Below, one piece after another: positions 20,201-28,148 of a stretch of DNA of 64,000 nt. The notes beneath the pieces are model-generated. The model did no database searches. It was not told where the DNA came from and saw only the letters and a list, made by a program, of their open reading frames with translations. How positions within the stretch are numbered: the first letter of the stretch is position 1; each line of letters starts with the position of its first letter. Both the position numbers and the translations under genes were made by a program. Source of the stretch: Alphaproteobacteria bacterium (GTDB taxonomy: Bacteria > Pseudomonadota > Alphaproteobacteria > UBA828); the NCBI GenBank assembly GCA_011523425.1, contig WTGU01000046.1, positions 59,534 to 123,533 of the forward strand, written 5' to 3'.

Positions 20201-22567
20201 ATGAGCCAGCTCGTGAACGAACCGGCCGTCGCGCCGGAGACGCTCGCCTGCCTGAACGCGCTCGAGCGCAAGGTGCTGTGGCTGTCGTCGTGGATGGTCC
20301 ACAACGCGAACCATCTTCGCCCGGCCGAGGACGGGCTCAAGGTGGGCGGGCACCAGGCCTCCTGCGCCTCGGTCGCGACGCTGATGACGGCGCTCTACTT
20401 CGACGTGCTCGGGCCGAACGACCGGGTCGCGGTGAAGCCCCACGCGAGCCCCGTCTTCCACGCGATCCAGTACCTCTTCGGCAACCAGACGCAGGCCAAG
20501 CTGGAGGGCTTCCGGGCCTTCGGCGGGGCGCAGAGCTACCCGTCGCGCACCAAGGACAGCGACGACGTCGACATCTCCACGGGCTCGGTCGGGCTCGGCG
20601 TCGGCATGACGCTCTTCGCCTCGATGGTTCAGGACTACGTGCGCTTCCACAAGCTCGCGCCGGAAGAGCGCGCGCCCGGCCGCATGATCGCGATCGTGGG
20701 CGACGCGGAACTCGACGAGGGCAACGTCTTCGAGGCGCTGCTGGAGGGCTGGAAGCACGATGTCCGCAACCTCTGGTGGATCATCGACTATAACCGCCAG
20801 AGCCTCGATCGCGTGGTCTCCGACCGGCTGTTCCAGAAGATCAAGGACTTCTTCCAGGCGGTCGGCTGGAAGGTGGTGATCCTGAAGTATGGCCGCCGCC
20901 AGCAGGCCGCCTTCGCCAGGCCCGGCGGCGAGTCGCTCCGCCAGTGGATCGACGACTGCCCCAACGAGCTCTACTGCGCGCTCACCTTCAAGGGCGGCGC
21001 CGCCTGGCGCGAGCGGCTGCTGCAGGACATCGGCGATGTCGCCGGCGTGAAGACGCTGCTCGCCGGCTACGACGACGACGGCCTGCAGGACCTGATGACC
21101 AATCTCGCCGGTCACGACATGGAGGCGGTGCTGGAGGCACTGCGAGAGGTCGATTCCGACGTTCCCCACTGCTTTATCGCCTACACCATCAAGGGCTTCG
21201 GCCTCCCCTTCGCCGGCCACAAGGACAATCACGCCGGCATCATGACCGAAGAGCAGATGGCCGGATTCCGCGCCGCGATGGACGTGGACGAGGGCGCCGA
21301 GTGGTCGCGCTTCGCCGGCCTCGGGCTCGACGAGAAGACCCTGAAGGAATTCATCGCTACCGCGCCCTTCAACCGCAAGCCGGGCCGGCACTCGGCGCCC
21401 CGCGTGGCGCTGCCCGACTCGCTGCCCTTCCGCCCCGGCCCCCGCATGTCCACGCAGGAGGCCTTCGGCCGCATCCTCAACGAGCTCGGCAAGGGCGAGA
21501 GCGCGCTCGCCGAGCGCATCGTCACCACCTCGCCCGATGTCACGGTCTCCACCAATCTCGGCGGCTGGGTGAACCAGCGCGGCATCTTCGACCGTGCCGA
21601 CCGGGAGGACGTCTTCCGCTCGGAGAAGGTGGTCTCGATGCAGAAGTGGTCGCTCAGCCGGAACGGCCAGCACATCGAGCTCGGGATCGCGGAGAACAAC
21701 CTCTTCCTGCTGCTGGCGGCGCTCGGGCTCGCGGACGGCTTCTACGGCACCCGGCTGCTGCCGGTGGGCACGGTGTACGACCCCTTCATCGCCCGCGGCC
21801 TCGATGCGCTGAACTACGCCTGCTATCAGGACGCGCGCTTCATGCTCGCGGGCACGCCGTCCGGCATCACCCTCGCGCCCGAGGGCGGCGCGCACCAGTC
21901 GGTCGGCGCGCCGCTGCTTGGCATCGGCCAGCCCGGGCTCACCTCGTTCGAGCCCGCGTTCGCCGACGAGCTCGCCGAGATCATGCTGTGGGGCTTCGGC
22001 CACCTGCAGGCGCCGGATGGCGGCGCCCTCTATTGCCGCCTCTCCACCCGCACCATCGACCAGCCGGCGCGCGAGATCGACGCGGCGCTGCGGAGCGACA
22101 TCCTGGCCGGCGGCTACTGGCAGGTGGAGCCCGGCGCGCAGGCGCCGCTGGCCGTGGTCTATTCCGGCGCCGTCGCGCCCGAGGCCCAGGCGGCCCACGA
22201 AGCGCTGGCGGAGGAGATACCGGGGATCGGCCTGCTCTGCGTCACCTCGGCCGACCGGCTCTATTCGGATTTGCTTGCGGCGGCCGGCGCGCGCGCGAGC
22301 GGCGAGGCGCCGCCCGTGGCGCATGCCGAGACCCTGCTCGCCCGGCTGCCGGCCGATGCGTCGCTGGTCACCGTGCTGGACGGTCACCCGGCGGCGCTCT
22401 CCTGGCTCGGCACGGTCGCAGGCCACCGCGCCTATCCGCTGGGTGTCACGGGTTTCGGCGAATCCGGCGATATCCCGGCGCTCTATGCCAAGCACCGGAT
22501 CGATACCGACGCCATCCTCGACATGGCGGCGCTCGCCTGCGTCGACCGCGCCCGGCGCCGCAACTGA
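20201..22567 (+). CDS. AceE/transketolase-like thiamine diphosphate enzyme
   Basis: Thiamine diphosphate-dependent enzyme resembling the homodimeric pyruvate dehydrogenase E1 and transketolases. At 788 residues it is about 100 shorter than typical AceE. The ThDP-binding motif starts at GDAELDEGN (residue 167) and ends in IIDYNRQSLD (about 193-202). VGGHQASCAS and PHASPVFHAIQYLFGN are AceE-like. The second half has the pyrimidine domain, with LGIAENNLFLLLAALGLADG. A good Shine-Dalgarno (GGGAGG) precedes the ATG. No E2/E3 genes flank it, so whether it works in a dehydrogenase complex or alone is unclear. Confidence 0.78.
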   Translation: MSQLVNEPAVAPETLACLNALERKVLWLSSWMVHNANHLRPAEDGLKVGGHQASCASVATLMTALYFDVLGPNDRVAVKPHASPVFHAIQYLFGNQTQAKLEGFRAFGGAQSYPSRTKDSDDVDISTGSVGLGVGMTLFASMVQDYVRFHKLAPEERAPGRMIAIVGDAELDEGNVFEALLEGWKHDVRNLWWIIDYNRQSLDRVVSDRLFQKIKDFFQAVGWKVVILKYGRRQQAAFARPGGESLRQWIDDCPNELYCALTFKGGAAWRERLLQDIGDVAGVKTLLAGYDDDGLQDLMTNLAGHDMEAVLEALREVDSDVPHCFIAYTIKGFGLPFAGHKDNHAGIMTEEQMAGFRAAMDVDEGAEWSRFAGLGLDEKTLKEFIATAPFNRKPGRHSAPRVALPDSLPFRPGPRMSTQEAFGRILNELGKGESALAERIVTTSPDVTVSTNLGGWVNQRGIFDRADREDVFRSEKVVSMQKWSLSRNGQHIELGIAENNLFLLLAALGLADGFYGTRLLPVGTVYDPFIARGLDALNYACYQDARFMLAGTPSGITLAPEGGAHQSVGAPLLGIGQPGLTSFEPAFADELAEIMLWGFGHLQAPDGGALYCRLSTRTIDQPAREIDAALRSDILAGGYWQVEPGAQAPLAVVYSGAVAPEAQAAHEALAEEIPGIGLLCVTSADRLYSDLLAAAGARASGEAPPVAHAETLLARLPADASLVTVLDGHPAALSWLGTVAGHRAYPLGVTGFGESGDIPALYAKHRIDTDAILDMAALACVDRARRRN

Positions 22568-22577
22568 CCTCAGCAGG

Positions 22578-22728
22578 CTAGAGCGTATCCGTCTTTGACG
22601 GATACGCGATGGGCCGCGACTGCGGCCCGCCGCTTATGCGGCGCGCCCGCGCAGGCGCCGGCCGCAGGCCGGCTGCCGTGAGCGACAAAGAGGCTGGAGC
22701 GTTTCCGTGTAAAGCGGACACGCTCTAG
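22578..22728. repeat. Hairpin-rich intergenic repeat, copy 1
   Basis: A 151-bp element bounded by inverted ends CTAGAGCGTATCCG and (inverted) CTAGAGCGTGTCCG. It contains a series of hairpins, including GGGCCGC/GCGGCCC, GCCGC/GCGGC and GCCGGCC/GGCCGGC. A second copy lies at 56619-56766. The right end overlaps the stop codon of the minus-strand FAD monooxygenase (22725-22727). On the minus strand it therefore forms the immediate 3' end of that operon and may serve as its transcript end. Confidence 0.8.
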
Positions 22729-23912
22729 CCGGCCGGCTCGGTGCGCATGTGGGGCGGCATCCAGCGCACCTGGTCCTCGGTGCCGTAGGCCAAGAACTCG
22801 GACGGCTTGCGCCGCTGCCTCAGCATCCACGGGTGCAGGACCGGCATGTTGTAGTAGAACCGGGCTGCCCAGTGCGGCCAGAGGATGAGCGGCCAGGTGA
22901 TCGTCGACCAGAGCTGCGTGTGCTCCGAGATCGGCCGCTGGCGCGATTCCCAGCGTTTCAGAACCCGGTCGATGTCGTCGGACTCGCGCAGCATGTTGGC
23001 GAGCGAGAGGGCGTTGGAGATCGCGGTGCCGCAGCCCTGGCCGAGCCCCGGCGACATGGCATGGGCCGAATCGCCCACGATGGCGACGCGGCCCTTGCTC
23101 CAGGCCTTGAGCTTGATCGTCTCGAAGCGGTCGTAGCGGCCCTCGTCCGGTACCCGCTCGATCATCGAGTCGAGGTGCGGGAAGGCCTCGGTCCAGAGTG
23201 ACTTCGGCAAGGGCAGCCGCGACGCCTCGGTATCGCGCGCGAGCATGATGAACGCCAGATAGAAGACCTCGCGCGTGCACGGCGTGTAGAGCACCCGGCG
23301 ATAGCCGTTCCACCACTCGCGGATGGTGCGGCCTTCCTCGGTGTCGGCGTAGCCCGGCTCGTGGGGCACGAGGACGCGGATGGCCCCGTCCACGTGGGGC
23401 TTGCGGCTCTTCAGCAGGCCGAGAGAATCGCGCACCTTGGAGTTGATCCCGTCGGCAGCGATGACGAGGTCCGCCGGCCACTCGCGCCCGTCCTCGGTAA
23501 CGAGCGTGCCCTCCGGCCGCGCCGCGCTTGCTGTCGAGCTGGTCACGATCTCGACGCCCGCGCGCTCGGCTGCGCCCAGGATCGCGGCGAGGAGTTGCTG
23601 GCGGGTGATGCAGAACATGCGCGAGCGGTCGGTGCTGGTGATGGGCGCGAAGGGCACCTCGTCGATGAAGCGGCCCCTGGCGTCGCGGCTGATGTAGGTG
23701 GGCGCCTCGGTGCAGCCCTCCAGCGCCTCGTCGGCTGCGCCGATGGCCTTCAGCACGCGCACCCCGTTGTCCCAGATCCAGATGCCGGCGCCGAAGGCCC
23801 GAATCTCCTCCGTGCGCTCGTGGACGCGCACGCTCCAGCCGGCCTGCGCCAGCGCCGCGCCCATGGTGAGCCCGGTGAAGCCGCCGCCGGCGATCTCCGC
23901 GTGTCGCGCCAT
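22725..23912 (-). CDS. FAD-dependent group A monooxygenase, downstream paralog
   Basis: Flavoprotein hydroxylase of the PHBH/UbiH class; the substrate is unknown. The 395-residue product has the FAD motif IAGGGFTGL (about 6-14), the DG motif ADLVIAADGINSKVRDSL (about 150-167) and the GD motif VAIVGDSAHAMSPGLGQG (about 280-297). It aligns without obvious gaps to the gene just upstream, with differences clustered near residues 125-140 and 220-240 and in the last few residues. It starts at ATG 23912, 23 bp after the paralog. Its TAG stop is supplied by the end of the repeat element. Confidence 0.88.
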   Translation of the reverse strand: MARHAEIAGGGFTGLTMGAALAQAGWSVRVHERTEEIRAFGAGIWIWDNGVRVLKAIGAADEALEGCTEAPTYISRDARGRFIDEVPFAPITSTDRSRMFCITRQQLLAAILGAAERAGVEIVTSSTASAARPEGTLVTEDGREWPADLVIAADGINSKVRDSLGLLKSRKPHVDGAIRVLVPHEPGYADTEEGRTIREWWNGYRRVLYTPCTREVFYLAFIMLARDTEASRLPLPKSLWTEAFPHLDSMIERVPDEGRYDRFETIKLKAWSKGRVAIVGDSAHAMSPGLGQGCGTAISNALSLANMLRESDDIDRVLKRWESRQRPISEHTQLWSTITWPLILWPHWAARFYYNMPVLHPWMLRQRRKPSEFLAYGTEDQVRWMPPHMRTEPAG

Positions 23913-23935
23913 GCCCTCCCCGCGCCGAGCCCCCT

Positions 23936-25129
23936 CTACGCGGCGGCCTCGGCCTCGCTGCGCATGTGGGGCGGCATCCAGCGCACCTGGTCCTCGGTGC
24001 CGTAGGCGTAGAACTCCGACGGCTTGCGCCGCTGCTTCAGCACCCAGGGATGCAGGATCGGCATGTTGTAGTACATGCGCGCCGCCCAGTGCGGCCAGAG
24101 GGTGAGCGGCCAGGTGATGGTCGACCAGAGCTGCGTGTGCTCCGAGATCGACCGCTGGCGGGCCTCCCAACGCGCGAGCACGCGCTCGATATCGTCGGCT
24201 TCACGCAGCATGTTGACGAGGGAGAGGGCGTTGGAGATCGCCGTGCCGCAGCCCTGGCCGAGCCCCGGCGACATGGCGTGGGCCGAATCGCCAACGATGG
24301 CGACGCGGCCCTTGCTCCAGGCCTTGAGCTTGATCGTCTCGAAGCGGTCGTAACGGCCCTCGTCCGGGACCCGGTCAATCATCGACTTCAGGTGTGGAAA
24401 GGCCTCGGTCCAGACCGCCCGCGGCAGGGGAATCTGAGCCGCCGCCGCATCGCTCGCGAGCATGGTGAAGCAGAGGTAGAAGACATCGCGGTTGCACGGC
24501 GTATAGAGCACCCGCCGGTAGCCGCTCCACCACTCGCGGATGGTGCGGCCCTCCTCGGTGTCGGCGTAGCCCGGCTCGTGGGGCACGAGGACGCGGATGG
24601 CGCCGTCCACGTGGGGCTTGCGGCTCTTCAGCAGGCCGAGCGAGTCGCGGACCTTGGAGTTGATCCCGTCGGCGGCGATGACGAGGTCCGCCGGCCACTC
24701 GCGCCCGCCCTCGGTAATGAGAGTGCCGTCGGCCTTCGCGCCCGTCGCATGCGAATCGGTGATGATCTCGACGCCCGCGCGCTCCGCCGCGCCGAAGATC
24801 GCGGCGAGGAGCTGCTGGCGCGTAATGCAGAACATGCGCGAGCGGTCGGTGCTGGTGATGGGCGCGAAGGGCACCTCGTCGATGAAGCGGCCCCTGGCGT
24901 CGCGGCTGATGTAGGTGGGCGCCTCGGTGCAGCCCTCCAGCGCCTCGTCGGCGGCGCCGATCGCCTTCAGCACGCGCACCCCGTTGTCCCAGATCCAGAT
25001 GCCGGCGCCGAAGGCGCGGATCTCCTCCGTGCGCTCGTGCACCCGTGCGGTCCAGCCGGCCTGGGCGAGCGCCGCACCCATGGTGAGTCCGGTGAAGCCG
25101 CCGCCGGCGATCTCCACATGTCGCGTCAT
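23936..25129 (-). CDS. FAD-dependent group A monooxygenase, upstream paralog
   Basis: Near-twin of the following gene (397 residues) with the same GGGFTGL, ADGINSKVRDSL and GDSAHAMSPGLGQG motifs and the same C-terminal YGTEDQVRWMPPHMR block. It starts 46 bp after the transporter permease-ATPase fusion on the same strand, so both monooxygenases probably belong to the importer operon and may act on the imported compound or its product. The high similarity over the whole length shows a recent tandem duplication. Confidence 0.88.
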   Translation of the reverse strand: MTRHVEIAGGGFTGLTMGAALAQAGWTARVHERTEEIRAFGAGIWIWDNGVRVLKAIGAADEALEGCTEAPTYISRDARGRFIDEVPFAPITSTDRSRMFCITRQQLLAAIFGAAERAGVEIITDSHATGAKADGTLITEGGREWPADLVIAADGINSKVRDSLGLLKSRKPHVDGAIRVLVPHEPGYADTEEGRTIREWWSGYRRVLYTPCNRDVFYLCFTMLASDAAAAQIPLPRAVWTEAFPHLKSMIDRVPDEGRYDRFETIKLKAWSKGRVAIVGDSAHAMSPGLGQGCGTAISNALSLVNMLREADDIERVLARWEARQRSISEHTQLWSTITWPLTLWPHWAARMYYNMPILHPWVLKQRRKPSEFYAYGTEDQVRWMPPHMRSEAEAAA

Positions 25130-25175
25130 GGTCGTCCCGTTCGCCTGGTTCGTCGTCTCGTTGCGCCCGGCCGAG

Positions 25176-26906
25176 CTATACCCGGACGCAGTCCAGCAGG
25201 TGCTGGGTATAGGGGTGGCGGGGGGTGTCGAACAGGCGATCGGTCTCGTCGATCTCGACGATCCGCCCTGCCTGCATCACCGCCACCGTGTCGCAGTAGT
25301 GCGCGGCGATGCCGAGGTCGCCGGTGATGAGGAGGCGCGCCGTGCCGGCGTCCTCGGCAAGCGTGCGGGTGAGGTCGAGCACCTGGCGCTGGATCGTCAC
25401 GTCGAGCCCGGCGGTGGGCTCGTCCGCGATCAGCAGCTTGGGGTGGTACATCAGCGCCATGGCGAGGCAGACCCGCTGGGCCATGCCGCCGCTCAGCTCG
25501 TGGGGGAAGGCGCTCAGGCGCTGCGCCGGATCGACGATGCCCACCATCTCCAGGAGCTGGATCGCGCGCGCCTCGGCGTCCTTCGCCCTGATCTTCTCAT
25601 GGGCCTGCAGCGCGCTGCGCAGCATGTCGCCCACGCTGGTGAGCGGATTGAGCTGCGACTTCGCGTTGGGCAGGATCGCCGCGATCTGCGTCGTGCGCAT
25701 CGCACGCATGGAACGCTTGTCGATCCCGAGCAGCTCGCGGTCGAGGTAGCGCACCGAGCCCGAGGTGACGGCGAGCTCCGGCGGCAGGAGCTGCAGCAGC
25801 GCCTTCACCAGCACCGACTTGCCCGAGCCGGATTCGCCCACGATCCCCATGCTGTGGCCGGCCTCGAGCGCGAGATGGATCTCGCTCAGCAGCGGCTGGC
25901 GCGAGTCGACGGCGACGACACCCAGGTGCTCCACCGCGAGCACCGGTTCGCTCATGTGCGAGAGAGCGAGAGTAGGGGCCTCGGGCACCTCGGGCTCGTC
26001 GCCGCCCGTCTCCAGGGCGGCCTCCCGGCGGCGGTCGGTCTCGCGCCTGACCGCGCGCGGCTCCATCACCTGGGTCATGATCTCGCCGAACACGCCGAAG
26101 GAGAAGACGATCAGCCCGAGCGCGATGCCGGGGAAGAACGCCGCCCACCACTGCCCGATCTCCAGATACTTGGCGCCCGAGGCGATCATGGCGCCGAGCT
26201 CGGGCGTCGGCGGCTTGACGCCCGCGCCGACGAAGCTCAGGCCGGCGGTGAGCAGGATGGCGAAGCCCACCGTGACCGAGACCTGCACGATGACGGTCGG
26301 GAGCGCGTTGGGCAGCACGTGGCGGAAGCCGATCCGCACCTCGCGGTTGCCGGCGGCACGCGCGGCCTCGGCGAAGGGGCGCTGCACCAGCGAGAGCACG
26401 TCCGAGCGCACGATGCGCACGAAGACCGGCGTGTTCACGAAGGCGATGGCGATGATGATGTTGGTGACGCTGCCGCCGAAGACCGCGACCAGCACCATCG
26501 CGAAGACGAACACGGGGAACGACTGGATCACCTCCAGCAGGCGCATGAAGGTCTCGGCGAACGCCGTCGAACCCGCGCCGCCTCGGCTCTCGTAAAGCGC
26601 CACGATGACGCCGAGCGGCGTGCCGATCACCACCGAGAGCGCGGTGGCGACGACGCCGATCACCACATCGGTGCGGGGCGCCGCGAGCACGCGGGAGAAG
26701 ATGTCGATCCCGTTCTCGTCGGTGCCGAAGGGATACGTGCCGCTGGGCGGCAGCAGGCGGGTGGTGGGTTCGGCGACCTCGGTGGCGAAGGGCGCGAGAT
26801 AGGGGCCGAAGATGGTGAGGAAGATCCACCCGAAGAACATCACCAGCACGGCGAGCTGCCATTTCGGCAGCGCCCTGAGCGTGCGCATGATGCGGAGCCA
26901 GACCAT
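25176..26906 (-). CDS. Peptide/opine-type ABC transporter: permease-ATPase fusion (DppC-DppD)
   Basis: One 576-residue polypeptide joins an inner-membrane permease and an ATPase. Residues about 1-290 are DppC-like, with several transmembrane helices and the EAA loop AEAARAAGNREVRIGFRHVL (about 180-199). A charged linker (about 285-320, rich in Arg, Glu and Pro) leads to an ABC domain with Walker A GESGSGKS (about 350), signature LSGGMAQRV and Walker B LLIADEPTAGLD. The usual C-terminal substrate-group extension of DppD is short. Fusions of this sort are known but uncommon. Confidence 0.88.
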   Translation of the reverse strand: MVWLRIMRTLRALPKWQLAVLVMFFGWIFLTIFGPYLAPFATEVAEPTTRLLPPSGTYPFGTDENGIDIFSRVLAAPRTDVVIGVVATALSVVIGTPLGVIVALYESRGGAGSTAFAETFMRLLEVIQSFPVFVFAMVLVAVFGGSVTNIIIAIAFVNTPVFVRIVRSDVLSLVQRPFAEAARAAGNREVRIGFRHVLPNALPTVIVQVSVTVGFAILLTAGLSFVGAGVKPPTPELGAMIASGAKYLEIGQWWAAFFPGIALGLIVFSFGVFGEIMTQVMEPRAVRRETDRRREAALETGGDEPEVPEAPTLALSHMSEPVLAVEHLGVVAVDSRQPLLSEIHLALEAGHSMGIVGESGSGKSVLVKALLQLLPPELAVTSGSVRYLDRELLGIDKRSMRAMRTTQIAAILPNAKSQLNPLTSVGDMLRSALQAHEKIRAKDAEARAIQLLEMVGIVDPAQRLSAFPHELSGGMAQRVCLAMALMYHPKLLIADEPTAGLDVTIQRQVLDLTRTLAEDAGTARLLITGDLGIAAHYCDTVAVMQAGRIVEIDETDRLFDTPRHPYTQHLLDCVRV

Positions 26907-26921
26907 CGCGCGCTGCCGCCT

Positions 26922-27977
26922 CTAGGCCTCGGTCCCGCCGATCTTGATGCGGGGGTCCATCGCGAAGTGGATCAGGTCCACGGCGAGATAGACCAGCATC
27001 GTGAAGATCGCGGCGAAGCAGACGAAGCCCTGGATCGGGGCATAGTCGGCGGTGACGATGCCGTTGATCGCGTACTGGCCGAGCCCGACGTAGTTGAACA
27101 CCCGCTCCACCAGCACCGCGCCACCGAGCAGGAACATCACGACGACGCCGGTGATCACCAGAGTCGGGCCGGCGGCGACCCGGGCCGCGCGCGTGAGCAC
27201 GATCCGAGGCGCCAGCCCCACGGCCTCCGCGTAGGTCGTGTAGTCGGCCTTGAGCGCGCCCTCCATCTGGCTGCGCAGCATCTTGAAGATCGGCGCGCCG
27301 TAGACGAAGGCCAGTGTGAAGACCGGCATGATCAGGTGCATGAAGCCCGACCAGAAGATCTCCATGTCGCCCGCGACCAGCGAGTCGATGAGGATCGAGC
27401 CGGTCACGAAGGGCGGCTCGAAATCGAGGATGCCGAGCCTGCCCTCCGGCCCCGGCAGAATCTCCGCCGGCATCAGCCCGGCGGCGCCGGCGAAGAGGAA
27501 GAAGATCAGCACCAGGCCGAGCAGGAAGTCGGGCAAGGCGCCGGCCAGCATGCCGTAGCCGAAGGTGATGTTCTGGAACATCCGCACGATCAGGTTCCGT
27601 GTGCGGCTCGCGGTGATGATGGCGAGCGGGACCAGAACCAGAAAGACCACGAACAGCGCGAGGAAGATGAGCTCCAGGGTCACCGGAATGCGGTGAACCA
27701 GATCGTCGATCACCTGCGTGTTGTTGACCCAGGATTCGCCGAGATCGCCCTGAAAGGCGTTCTCCAGCCAGATCACGTACTGCTCGGGGATCGGCCGGTC
27801 GAGATACATCTTGGCGCGCAGCGCCTCGACCGAGGATTCGGGCGCGAGCGGGCCCAACGAGAGCCGCGCCGGATCGCCCGGCAGCAGTCGCACCAGCACG
27901 AAGGTGATGAACGAGATCAGAAAGACCTGAGGAATCAGGAAGAGGAAGCGGCGCCCGATGTAGAGGGCAAGACGCAT
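26922..27977 (-). CDS. Peptide/opine-type ABC transporter, permease (DppB-like)
   Basis: Inner-membrane permease of the Dpp/Opp family (351 residues). It begins with the typical IGRRFLFLIPQVFLISFITF helix and FVLVRLLPGDPA, and has the EAA loop YTTYAEAVGLAPRIVLTRAA (about 235-255). It pairs with the permease half of the downstream fusion gene, 15 bp away. Confidence 0.9.
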   Translation of the reverse strand: MRLALYIGRRFLFLIPQVFLISFITFVLVRLLPGDPARLSLGPLAPESSVEALRAKMYLDRPIPEQYVIWLENAFQGDLGESWVNNTQVIDDLVHRIPVTLELIFLALFVVFLVLVPLAIITASRTRNLIVRMFQNITFGYGMLAGALPDFLLGLVLIFFLFAGAAGLMPAEILPGPEGRLGILDFEPPFVTGSILIDSLVAGDMEIFWSGFMHLIMPVFTLAFVYGAPIFKMLRSQMEGALKADYTTYAEAVGLAPRIVLTRAARVAAGPTLVITGVVVMFLLGGAVLVERVFNYVGLGQYAINGIVTADYAPIQGFVCFAAIFTMLVYLAVDLIHFAMDPRIKIGGTEA

Positions 27978-28066
27978 GGCCCGTCCCGCTCAGGTTGCGG
28001 TGCCGCGCCCGGCACGGCGGGCGCACACATGCGCCGGCGACGCCGGGGCAGCAGGCGGGCATGAAA

Positions 28067-28099
28067 GCCGGGGCGGCGGGGGAAGCCCGCCGCCCCGGC
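28067..28099 (-). other. Perfect 14-bp hairpin between binding-protein and permease genes
   Basis: GCCGGGGCGGCGGG (28067-28080) and its exact complement CCCGCCGCCCCGGC (28086-28099) flank a 5-nt loop. It lies 50-82 nt beyond the stop of the binding-protein gene on its coding strand, and only a short TTTC follows. Such hairpins commonly stabilise the binding-protein message or partly terminate transcription, so that binding protein is made in excess of permease. Confidence 0.65.
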
Positions 28100-28148
28100 C
28101 CGGCGCCGTCATGGCGCTCGTCCCGAGGGACGCTCTACAGTCTCGCCG

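Noticed and set aside
22578..22728. CRISPR or insertion sequence
   Set aside because: There are no regular direct repeats with spacers and no transposase; the two distant copies are hairpin elements only.
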